Assembly: GCA_012976225.1 (NCBI GenBank)
Contig: JAAVVG010000041.1
Span: 24,316 to 88,315, forward strand
DNA length: 64,000 bases
Direction of reading: 5' to 3'
DNA from: Golubevia sp. BC0850
Lineage: Eukaryota > Basidiomycota > Exobasidiomycetes > Golubeviales > Golubeviaceae
In this document: positions 21,850-31,631 of the stretch, one piece after another
How positions within the stretch are numbered: the first letter of the stretch is position 1
How the letters are laid out: each line of letters begins with the position of its first letter
Translations under genes and position numbers: made by a program
Notes under the pieces: model-generated
Database searches by the model: none
Told to the model about the DNA's origin: nothing
Seen by the model: only the letters and a program-made list of their open reading frames with translations

Positions 21850-23550
21850 TCAAGCCTTGGTAGCACTTGGATCCTTGACATTAGCTGGAGCACAATCGAA
21901 AGTCTTTTGAAAAGGCTTGTAGATCTGACCGGCCAGGTTAGTGACAGCAGAAAGAAGATTGTTGGCTAGTCCAAGATTTCCAAGAGAAGAAGGAGTTAAA
22001 CCACCTGCGATAGCTGATTCGTAGAGAGCACATCCCTGAGAAAAGAAGGGAAAGGGGAAAGGGATCAGCCAAGCTTGTTGACTCGAATTGAGAAGCGAGA
22101 CTAGAGATCACTCACGAGCTTGTTTGGAGTCAAATCATCTTGAGTGAAAGAAGCTTGAAGAGGAACGTAAGCTCCGCCGATGTTTTGTCCAGGTGGAACA
22201 AATCTAGGTAACATGAAGCTTGGAGTATCTGCCATGAGATTGACCAAGGTGTAAGGAGTTTCTCTTGGGAACCAGTTCTGAGGGAACTTCTCTTCAAGGA
22301 AGAATGAATCGAGATCGTCTGACGAGGTTGAGACTCCAGAGGTACCGTCTTTGGAGTTAGAGAAAAGGTTCAAGACCAAAGCAGCCTGTGGAAGAAGAAA
22401 CGAACGGAGAGAGTGCCAAGTGATCAGCAACAGCACGGTATTAGTGGCAGATGGTCCACGTACTTGTACTCACTTCACCGTATGAAAAGATGTATCTTGG
22501 AGGTAGGAAAGTGAAACTTGGATTGTGGTTACGAGAATCTAAGAATCTCTGGTAACGATACTCGATCAAAGACTCCTTGGTTGCATTTCCTCCGGAGTAC
22601 TTATCGTTGAAAGATTTGAAAGCAGCATATCTTTCTTGAGAGAGCTTGGAGTTTTGACCATTGAAGTGATAGTCTTCGCGACTAAGAGAGGCATCTCCTT
22701 CGATTTTTCCATGATCTGCGGATTGGAGAAACAGAGAAGTAGGAGAAGTAAGAGAGGTGACTACAGCTAGACGGAGATCCAACCAGGGATGGACGAGTGA
22801 CGACGATTCGACGATTCGTCCGTCGAGACACTTACAGTTCAGACCTTTTCCAGAAGCAGTACTTCCACCGATGTTGACCATTTGAGTCAAAACATCTCCA
22901 TCAGTGTAGACTGCTAGAAGGGCTAGGAAGGTGGCGAAGTCGAATCCCTGAGAGACGAGATGAAGGGGTGACGACGACGGTCAATTTCGAGAACGCGACT
23001 TCCTCCACCCACTCTTTGACACTACTAACCATGTTGAAACCTTTTTGAGCACCTTCGATGATATCGGAAGCATGAACAATTCCATTTCTTGGAATGTAAC
23101 CGTGTCCAGCCAACTGAGAGAAGACGGTTCAAATCAGTCAAGACCTTCCACCGCATCTAGTTCAAATCCCGAAATCACAACTTACAGTGTTCAAACCTGG
23201 ACAGGGACTGTTCGGACACAAAAAGATAAAAGAAAGGGTTGCAATCTCAGTAAAGGAAGATCCCAAGTAACAATCTCGCAAGATACTCACGATCTTTGGT
23301 CACCACTTCTGGGGGCCTTGTAAGGATGATCCGCATCCGGAACGCTCTTCAAAGCTCTCTTACGTCTGATCAGACTAAAATCTCTAGCTGGACTACGTTT
23401 ACCAGCTAAAGGGTCTGGGATGGAATCTCTCTTTGAAAAGGGGATGATATTGTTGGAAGAGAGTTCGTTCGAGTTGAAGGATGGAAAGGCTTGAACTTGA
23501 GATGAGAGGAGCAAAGAAACCGAGAGGATGAAAGAGGAGGTAAATCTCAT
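21850..23550 (-). CDS. secreted heme-thiolate peroxidase / unspecific peroxygenase family
   Basis: Seven exons (23550-23291, 23207-23186, 23113-23030, 22947-22836, 22715-22474, 22385-22116, 22035-21850) all join in phase, giving 391 residues. A signal peptide is clear (MRFTSSFILSVSLLLSSQVQA), followed by a propeptide-like basic stretch. The PCP motif carrying the proximal heme Cys sits in SPCPGLNTLAGHGYIPRNG, and the distal acid motif in HGKIEGDASLSRED. These are the two signatures of the chloroperoxidase/UPO family (Peroxidase_2). The EGD-type motif and length near 390 resemble the long peroxygenases rather than the ~250-residue short ones. By family knowledge such enzymes use hydrogen peroxide to oxygenate or halogenate organic substrates outside the cell; the actual substrate is unknown. 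Exon 2 is a 22-base micro-exon encoding the PCP motif itself. Confidence 0.9.
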
Positions 23551-24005
23551 GTGGACGGAGTTGAGGGGAGGGGAAACCAGAGGAATTCGTAAGGAATGTG
23601 GCGAAGGGAGAAAGAGGTGGTAGGTGGAAGAAGAAGAAGAAGAAAGAAAGAAAGAAAGAAGGGTGCCAGTGTTTGAATTTATAATCCAGAAACAAGGAAT
23701 TCCGTTTTCGGAAGGGGAACGGTAATCGAACACGCATACATTCAAGGGGTAAGGTCCAGATTTAGCTCGCTCGCTCTGGAGGCGTAGAAAACGATGCCTT
23801 TCCGCTTCCAGAAAGTTTCCAAAAAGCCTTGAGAATATCGAAGTGACTCCTTTACTCCAAGATAACTAGATTCTCCAACTGACTCGAAAAAGGGTGGGGA
23901 GAAAAAAGCTGGGTCGCGTATTTGTTTTCCAACTCTTCGAGATCTTCGATTCTTCGTGCAAACTTGTTCGCATCTCAATCGACCTCGTCATCACTCTCAA
24001 CGCTA
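23551..24005. other. spacer upstream of the peroxygenase
   Basis: About 455 bases of divergent flank between the peroxygenase and the F-box stub. It includes an AAG/AAAG microsatellite at about 23628-23660, on the template side of the peroxygenase 5' region. No gene was seen. Confidence 0.5.
23628..23660. repeat. AAG/AAAG microsatellite
   Basis: A run of GAA then GAAA units about 80-110 bases upstream of the peroxygenase start codon; it is a CT-rich tract on the coding strand. Confidence 0.8.
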
Positions 24006-24240
24006 ATGGGCAACGCAAAAGTGGTAGAGAGAGGAGCAGAAGCTACAAAAGCTCAACAGAGAGCGCTTCAATTGATTTCGATTCCAGAACTCGTTCTCTC
24101 CATCTTCCGTCCTCTTCCTTTGGAGGACATCAACCATTTCCATCAAGTTCATTCTTCATTCAAACCTTTAATCCTTTATTTCATCTATTGAACATCTTTT
24201 GAACAAGCCCACTGCCGTTGGGAAGGATTCGTTATATCAA
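24006..24240 (+). pseudogene. F-box stub (truncated F-box gene)
   Basis: From ATG 24006 the plus strand encodes 61 residues containing an F-box-like helix set: QLISIPELVLSIFRPLPLED, then INHFHQVHSSFKPLILYFI, followed by a stop at about 24189. A short continuation (EQAHCRWEGFV) follows in the same frame, but no LRR region is recognisable downstream. It matches the F-box pattern of copies 1 and 2 (short N terminus, then L-P-x-x-L/I-x-x-I/A-F). It is either the first exon of a gene I could not extend or, more likely, a truncated copy. Confidence 0.5.
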
Positions 24241-24662
24241 TCAAAAAGGTCAATTTGCGATCAAAAAATTCAGATGGTAGCCTAAGGTTAAGCTCAACTC
24301 CACTCAGCTTCTTGTGATTTGAGGAATGGAGAGTCTTCTCCGTCGCTCTGTCAATCCAAAATTACCTTCTCTCTTCCGTTTGGAAGCCATGCACTCATTT
24401 GGCAAGGGCAAGTCTTAGCCCGCATTTCTCTTCCTTCCCTTGATCTTACAACCTTTCATCATTTCTAACTCTCCATCTCTATACCCAACCATCTAATTAG
24501 TTTTCACCTTCTAGATTCCGATATACTCCTACCAACCTCAAGCATCATGCTTCATCACTTCAGCTGTCACTTCCCTCTCATCTCATCTCATGCTTCACAC
24601 GTTCTTCACGACTCATGATTCAACCCTCCTAAAATTACAAAACCCCCAGGCCCTAATACAAC
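24241..24662. other. spacer, no gene seen
   Basis: About 420 bases, pyrimidine-rich, downstream of the CCDC90-family stop on the minus strand. No open frame of note. Confidence 0.45.
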
Positions 24663-25944
24663 CTACTTGAACATTCTCAAATAAGCCAACAACAGAGCAC
24701 CAGCACCAGTAGCGACTCCGACCAAATATTGAAGTACCGAGAATTTAGCGCTCTGAATGGAAGTTCTCAAACCTGCGATTTCAGATTCGATTCGAGTATC
24801 TACTTCTTTGATTTTGAGAGCATGAACTGAGGATTCATCTCTTATACGACCTAGGAGCGGTTGAATTGAGGAGAGAAAAGGGGGAAGCAAAAGAGGGGGA
24901 GGGGAAAAGAGAGAAGGGGAGGGTAGATCAGTAAAGAGTTTCTTAACTCACATTCCTAAAACCTAAAGATCCTTCCACAGAAACCTAAGTGCAAGATCAC
25001 CAGAAAAATCTCTGATCTGATCTGGACCCTGATCCTTCAGGCAAGAGAAAAAGAAGCCTACTATATTACTAACCTTTCTCCAGATTCAAATCCAACCTAA
25101 CTCCAGCTGTAGTTCTAGTGACTTCTTCTCTTAAACGTTGTTTCAGACGCTCTACATCAGCCATTAACCTCTCGTTCTCATTCTTCATCAGTTCGAAATC
25201 GTTGCGTTCTAGGAGTTGAATTTCGGATTTGAGACGGGCGAAATCGACCTAGTGAGAGGGGAATGGGGAGATGGAGAGAGGAAACGCGAGTGGGATGTGA
25301 GGAGCGAAGTTAGGGAACCTATGCCGAATTGGAAAAGGCTTTACGTTCATGGGATAGCGAGAGGTGAGAGGGGCCAGGGAGTTTGAGGGGTTGTTCTCTT
25401 GATAGCTAGACTCGAGTCTTCCCTGTCCTGTTTAGCCTACTCCTTCAGAGAAGTTTTTGTTCATGTCTGAAGTTTCTAGTCATGTCTAGTCTACTCCAAA
25501 AATCTTGATCAATCCCTCTCCTGCTTTCCACCAATCATCACCTTCCACTCGACTTCCAAGTGCCATACTGACCTTTTGAGTATACCTCCATCTCTCACCC
25601 TCTTCTCTCCCAACCAAAGTCTTTCCCAAGTTGTTCACACTTTCATCTACCACATCTGCCATCGCTGCCACCAAAGAGTCAGCTTGCTGTCGTGGGATTC
25701 CTGAAGCTTCTAGACGTGTCAGGAGAGCATGGGTATCGAAGTGAAAGGCTGAATTGGGAGAAGTGCTGCAGAAGTTTCGGCTGCTGAGTGAATTTTGAAG
25801 GTAGAATGATTGAGGTTTTGGACGTTGATAAGAAGTGGAAGCGATTGAGGTTGAAGGTAGACGAGTGAATTGTGAGACTGACTGGTTTGAGATGGCAATG
25901 GTTCTGGCACTGGCTCTTTGTAGACTCAAGGCAGAAGGCTTCAT
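24663..25944 (-). CDS. CCDC90/MCUR1-family mitochondrial inner-membrane protein
   Basis: Three exons (25944-25573, 25248-25074, 24850-24663) give 244 residues. The N-terminal ~75 residues are Ser/Arg-rich (mitochondrial presequence). The conserved family core follows: FDTHALLTRLEASGIPRQQADSLV, VVDESVNNLGKTLV, RYTQKVDFARLKSEI, a long coiled coil with LREEVTRTTAGVRLDLNLEKG, and KIKEVDTRIESEIAGLR. The C-terminal membrane helix reads YLVGVATGAGALLLAYLRMF. The family includes human MCUR1/CCDC90B and yeast Fmp32, inner-membrane proteins linked to cytochrome oxidase or calcium-uniporter function; which role applies in this fungus is not known. It is divergent from MIX23, another mitochondrial gene, 178 bases away. 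Confidence 0.9.
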
Positions 25945-26122
25945 TGTGATTGAGGAAAAGGTAATTGAATGGAATGCAATGAATGAAAGAGTGAAATTTG
26001 GAGAGAGAACGGAGAAGTGATACAAACAAATAATTGGAGAAGGGAGAACATGAACTTCGATAAGCCTTCTCTTCCTCTTTCCACCATCACTCCTTAACTA
26101 AGCTTTAAGTTATTTTAGTTCA
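25945..26122. promoter_or_regulatory. divergent promoter of two mitochondrial genes
   Basis: 178 bases lie between the start codons of the CCDC90-family gene (minus) and MIX23 (plus). Co-regulation is inferred from arrangement and shared compartment only. Confidence 0.45.
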
Positions 26123-27301
26123 ATGACATATTATTCTCCAAGAATGTCATTCCCTTTCCCAACTTCAACTTCAACTTCAGATCCGCCGTACCTTTCTACT
26201 TCTACTTCTACCTCATCCACCTCTCGAGCTTCCAATCCTTCCACACCACCCTCAGCTTCTGATTCCTTCCCCTCCACTCCATCGAATTTCAATCCTTCAA
26301 TTTGTTACAATTTAGTCCAATTCAAAGGTTAGTCAATCTCCAACCCCTTCGATTTCCTCCCCTTTCTCTAACGTTCTTCTCATTTCATCTCTCATCTTCC
26401 TCTAGCCATCCTAAGACAAACTCGACTCTTAGATGACAACCTTCTACGACAACTCAATCGAACTCAAGCTCAATTCAGAGATCAAGGTCATTCTTCCTCT
26501 CCTTCTCTACTCAGCCCTTCTGACAGACTCAAATCTTCAAATGTCAAGGATCTAGGAATCTCAAGTTACAGTACCACTCCAGAACGAGTCTGCTTGGACT
26601 TCTGGAGAGAATTGAATAGAGGTTGGGAATATAGGGAGGGAGTTGTCAGGGCTTGTCAGCATGTGATCCTTGGAGAGACACAAGGAAAGGCCAGTGGGAA
26701 GCCCAAAGGGAAACAGAATGAGAATGTGGAGTGGGGTCTGGACGCTGATGAGATGATCGAAGAGAAGGTCGAGAATAAGAACAGAAGTAATAGAGATGAT
26801 TGGGATGATAGAGGTAGTAGATCTGAAACTAAGGATCAAATGATGGTGAGTAGATAGAAGACGGGGGGATGTCAGCTTTTCGTTGGAACGTTTCAATCAA
26901 CGACTTCTTTGGGTTCAAACTCATTCTTAACTTCTTGAAGCTATCAGACATCAGCTGTATAATTCCTGTCATCTCGAGAAGAAGATGAAGTTGAGGTCGA
27001 AGGAGCTTCTTTGCAAAACAGCGCTTTTGCCACCTTGTTTTTGTCTTCGAAGTTTACTCACCTGTTCAACTTCACTCTTCATCCTCATTTCCTTCTTTCA
27101 ATCCAGCAACGACAAATCCAACAAGAATTAAACGTAGAAAGAGTTATTAGACAATCTTCTTTAGCAGCTTTCAAATCTCGATGCCCTTTATTTCAACCTG
27201 ATCTATCAACCTCAAGCACAAGCATAAAGGAGAGAACTTGGCAGAGGGAAATTTGGGAAGGAAGGGGTCAGATGGAAAAAGAAGATTTTCATCTAAGATA
27301 A
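26123..27301 (+). CDS. MIX23: MIX23 / caffeine-induced death protein 2 family
   Basis: Three exons (26123-26327, 26406-26845, 27107-27301) join in phase, giving 279 residues. After a Ser/Thr-rich N-terminal region, the family pattern appears across the first intron: ICYNLVQFKAILRQTRLLDD, then LLRQLNRTQAQF, VCLDFWRELNRGWEYREGV with a further Cys, and near the end QQELNVERVIRQSSLAAFKSRC. These correspond to the conserved Cys-bearing helices of MIX23/Cid2 (human CCDC58), an intermembrane-space protein linked to mitochondrial protein import stress. A charged insert (residues ~175-215) and longer ends make it about twice the human length. The start could also be ATG 26144. Confidence 0.82.
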
Positions 27302-27655
27302 ACACCCTTGTAACACTTGAAAGCCTTTCAATTGCAATTTGAACACCACTCTATCTCATTATTCGAAGAGAATGTCAATGTCGAAGCTCTGGAATGACAA
27401 AGATTTGAACTTAATCTTGATTTACACTAAGTAGGTAAGAGTGAACGATTCTTTACAAGGTAAGGTGAGATGATGGGGTTAGAAAAGAGATTTGCTTTGT
27501 CCAGATCAAAGAAAGAGCTCGAGAATTATGAAGCGGAAAGATATTTGGAGTAAGAGAGTAAGAAACAACAAAACAGCAGAAAACTTAAAGATATGAGAGC
27601 GATGAAGACGAAAAGAAAAAAAGTTGGGAGAAGAGAAGTAACGAATCAGATTCTC
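27302..27655. other. convergent 3' spacer
   Basis: 354 bases between the MIX23 stop (plus) and the GH26-like stop (minus). No gene was seen. Confidence 0.5.
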
Positions 27656-30473
27656 TTACTTCAAGTAAGTGTTATCTTCTCCTCCTTGAGTTTCTGAAGC
27701 TCCTTGAGTGGTCTTAGATCCAGTAGCCTTATCGCTCTTGGATCGAGAAGCACTGTCGGATTGAGAAGCTTCATCAGATTGAGAAGCATCGGATTGGGTT
27801 GGAGTTGAAGTTGCAGTTACAGTCTTTGATCCTTCTTGGGTAGATTGAGCAGATCCATTAGAAGAATGTTTCGAAGATCCCTTTCCAGTCTCAGTGATCT
27901 TAGTCTCAGTGGTCTTGGTAGTTTGAGTAGGTTGATCAGTTGGAGTCGAGTCCGTCTTGGTTGGAGTAGACTTAGAATCAGAAGTCTTGGATCCGGAGGA
28001 AGAAGTCTTAGATCCAGACTCAGAAGAGCTGGAAGTTTGAGTGGAAGCTTCAGAAGTAGAAGTCATAGTCTCTGTCGAGGTTGAATTTCCTTCTTGAGAA
28101 TGATGTCCATGATGACCATGGCCATGTTGACCATTCTTCCATCCATCTGGTTGATAGTTCTCTCCACCGGGACCTCCTTTTTGACCATGTCCTAATCCAT
28201 CATCTTGACTACCATCTCCTTCTTGGTTTGATGTGGAATTATCAGAAGATGAAGAACCGTTCAGAGGAGTTGAGGTGGAATTGTTGGATTGAGAACCTTC
28301 TTGAGTTGAATTTGAAGAAGTAGAATTGTTGCCATCTAGAGGAGTCATGGTCGAGTTCTTTCCATTTCCATTAGATGAAGAGTTTTCTGATTGAGTAGAA
28401 CTGTTTCCACTTCCTTGAGAATCAGTTCCGTTTCCTTTGGTAGAAGTGTCAGTGGAGTTGGAAGAACCTGAAGAAGAATCAGAGTTGATGGTCGAGTTTG
28501 AAGATGATGCACCGTTTCCCAAATCAGTAGAGGTCGAGTCTTCACTTCCCTGAGAATCAGTCGAGTTGGAAGAACCTGAAGAAGAATCAGAGTTGCTGGT
28601 CGAGTTTGAAGATGATGCACCGTTTCCCAAATCAGTAGAGGTCGAGTCTTCACTTCCCTGAGAATCAGTCGAGTTGGAACTGGAGCTATCATTCCCTTGA
28701 GAATTGGAATCTCCATTTCCAGAGGACGATTGATCCGTCGATGAGCTACCGTCTTCGTCACAAGTCTCCTCTGCACCACCAGAGCTTGAATCGGTTGAGT
28801 TAGAACCAGATCCGTTGATGACAGAGCTAGAAAGACCTCCGGTGGTGGTGTTGGTCGAGTCCGTAGACATTGGAGAGTCGTTTTCACTTCCATCCTCTTC
28901 TTCGCAGGTCTCGTCATCAGACTCATCCGAAGAATCGTCTGATCTGTTTGCAGGAATCTTGGATGCAATGTTTCCAGATGCGGAGTTTGAAGAATCTCCT
29001 CCTAGAGTCGAGTTGACAGCACCACCGATGGAGCTTAGAGTTGAGTTTGAGCTGGTAGAGTTGACACTTTCAGTTCCAGTCATGGTAGAGTTGGATGGTT
29101 GAGTAGAGTTGACAGAAGATGAACCTGCGTCTGACTTGAGAAGAGCTTGGGTCTTCTTGACGACATCGGAACCTGCCTCGTCGACGACTCTGAAGTCGTA
29201 TCCTTTCTGATAATTAAACCAAGTGACAGAAACGAGGTTGGACATCCCTTGTGAAGGAGAGTCCAAGATCTCTTTGAGCCATGCGACTCTCTCGTCAGCA
29301 GACCCTGCAGTTCCGAGACCTGTCTCTCCAATAGCGAACTTGGCACCTTGAGCAGTACTGTGATTAAACAAAAAATGAATGTCAGAATGGTTTTTCTGGA
29401 TGTCGAGTTCACTTCGAACGTTTAAACTCACCATTTGTCATGGAAGTCTTTCATGGTCTTGACGAAGGATCCAGGTCCGTCCTTGGGATAGTAATCGATA
29501 CCACACTGAAGAAGGAGAAGGAACGAAGAAGATTTCAGTCTTCAGGAAATTGACTTGAAAGCAAGTTTGAATTTGAAAGACTCACGAAGTCGATCTCCGA
29601 GAGATCTGGCATGTACTTGTCGTATTGAGAAGTGTCTCCAGCGACGTTAGGAGTGAAGAACATCTTGGCTTTACCGCCAGTCTTTTCTCTGACAGCCTTA
29701 GTAACGACGGACCAAGCTGTCTTGAAAGCAGCAGCGGTGTCGTCACCAGTGCCTCCTGGGTAAGTTCCATCTGAAAGATAGTAGTCTGAAGAACAAGATT
29801 GGAAGAGTCCACACCTCAGTCAAGATTTCTTCTCTCGTTCTCTGGTCATCCTCAAATCATTAAAGAGTACTCACTGATCTCATGTCCAAAACGAACTCTG
29901 ACTTCTATTCCGTCGTCGGTGAATTGCTTGACGACATCTGCGATCGCTTGGGCTTGAGAATCGTCATCTTCAGTCATACCACCGAAACCTCCAGTTGGCA
30001 TAATTGCTGGCTCAAAAATAGCTCCTGAACTTTTGACATCGTCTTTGACTTGGAGAAGTTGAGATCCGTCGTACTTCTCGTCCTTTTTGACTTGGGAGTA
30101 GTAACCATAAGTTGCGACCTTTTGACCTAGAATGTCGGTGAGGGCAGCCATGTTGGTGGATTTACCGCCACCAGATCCATCGTCACTGTTGAAAAGGTGA
30201 GCAGATGAAAGAGTGAATCAGTAAAGGAAACGATGCCTCGGAAAGGGAGAAGAGAACTACTCACGGGAGCAACCCAAAGGTGACTTGACCGCTGGATGAT
30301 CCAGTAGAGTTTGAAGTAGAATTTAGATTAGTTGAACTCTTAGCATTGGAATCAGTTGAATTAGAATCGAGCGAAGTGGTGTCGGTTGAGCTTGAGTTGT
30401 CCTGGCGGATTTTAATTGGAGCTCCCACAACTAGTGAAGCCGCTACCAGAGCGATTAATGAAGTAGAGACCAT
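27656..30473 (-). CDS. secreted GH26-like glycoside hydrolase with long Ser/Asn-rich tail
   Basis: Five exons (30473-30265, 30185-29875, 29785-29586, 29505-29432, 29357-27656) join in phase, giving 831 residues. The signal peptide is MVSTSLIALVAASLVVGAP. The catalytic half (residues ~70-330) looks like a GH26-type barrel: VATYGYYSQV, EVRVRFGHEINYYLSDGTY with a probable acid/base Glu in HE, FTPNVAG, DFCGIDYYPK, and a probable nucleophile in FAIGETGLG, then VSVTWFNYQKGYDF. The remaining ~480 residues are almost all Ser, Thr, Asn, Asp and Gly with dozens of NST/NSS sequons and a His/Gly patch (GHGHHGHH). There is no hydrophobic C terminus, so no GPI anchor is predicted. Assignment to GH26 versus a related barrel family is tentative; the substrate (mannan or another wall glucan) is inference. 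Confidence 0.75.
28461..28676. repeat. two tandem 108-bp repeats in coding sequence
   Basis: Units at 28461-28568 and 28569-28676 are nearly identical, with one visible substitution (GATGG versus GCTGG). They encode two successive 36-residue Ser/Asn-rich units of the glycosidase tail. Such high DNA identity suggests a recent duplication. Confidence 0.88.
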
Positions 30474-31631
30474 AGTGATTAAAGCTTAGAGGGTTGAAAG
30501 AGTAAGAAAGATACCGTCAAGGTACTTTGAGAAGAGAAAAAAAAGAAGGGTTGGAAAAGAGTTGTTCACCGTCGAGGTGAGGAAAGGGGAAAACTTCTGT
30601 GACTCTCCAACTTCTGGATATTTATATTTCTGAAAGCTCTTCTTTGCATGGGCGTTTTGGAAATTGTTTAAACAACCTTTGGAGATGGCGTTTCGAATGA
30701 GCGTGGAAGACGTTCGGTTGCAGGTAGAAAAGCGATGTGGCGTTGAACGTTGAACGCCAATTCCTGCGCATGATGCTATCATCCCTTCTCTCCCCCAAAA
30801 GGCATTAACAGGTCTGTGTGGATTCAAACGCCTCACAGATTTCAGATTTCTATGAATATAGATCCCCTGCGACCGGCAACTCAGGTTCTAAAATTGGAAG
30901 CAAGTGGCGGGTGGCGAGTGGTACACAGAGCTTCTGTCGATGGATGAAGAATACCACTCCTGCCTGTCGATGGATGACGAAGAACTTCGCCCTTGCAACA
31001 CAATTTTTGGTGTGGCTCAGAAGAAAACCAAGTTTGGGTCTCTATCGAAAATGCAGAGCTTTGAAGAGAAGAGGCGGGGTACTTTGACTCACACCTCGAC
31101 GAGCTGAACGCATCGCCCGCCTCCTCACACCCTCTGGTCTTTCCAAACAAGGGGCGGATCTTTTCAGAGTCAGCTGTTCTTATTTAGGTGAACTGGAAGT
31201 GTCAGCCGCATCAGTCAAAGGCAGCTGAAGCGGCCAAGCTTGCAAATTGCTTCACCACTCCTTCACTCGCAGTTGCCTCTCTCCCTCACTCAGAACAGGC
31301 AGCTAGAAAAAGATTCATGAAAACTAGACCCCGACTTGGCTTTGAAGGTGCCTGTGTTTGAAGCTCCTGAGGGGCAGTCAAGAGGGTACGAACCTGTTGG
31401 AAGAAAGCTAGAGTAGAGATTCAGCTCAGATTTCCTTCTGAACCTGAAAGCTGAGCTATTCTGAAGACACAGCTCTGGTCAAGCTGTATAGCTCACTTTC
31501 CACTCTGAAAGATCGATTTGTGAGGAGCGGATTGTTACAACCGAGAGCCATCTTCTTACTTTCGCTTCTTTGGCTCTCATCTTGACTTTGTTCACAAATT
31601 CGCCTATTAGAATCACAGAAGTAGCCCCGAA
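30474..31631. other. spacer, no convincing gene
   Basis: About 1.16 kb between divergent genes. Short open frames at about 30818-31107 lack recognisable content. It contains a small direct repeat (CGATGGATGA in two copies near 30940 and 30970) and an AACGTT-rich motif at 30741-30756 similar to the one at 60615-60638. Confidence 0.4.

Noticed and set aside
28345-28968. Long alternative-frame open frame inside the glycosidase tail
   Set aside because: It follows from the repeated Ser/Asn codon pattern; the main frame continues the secreted enzyme and explains the sequence.
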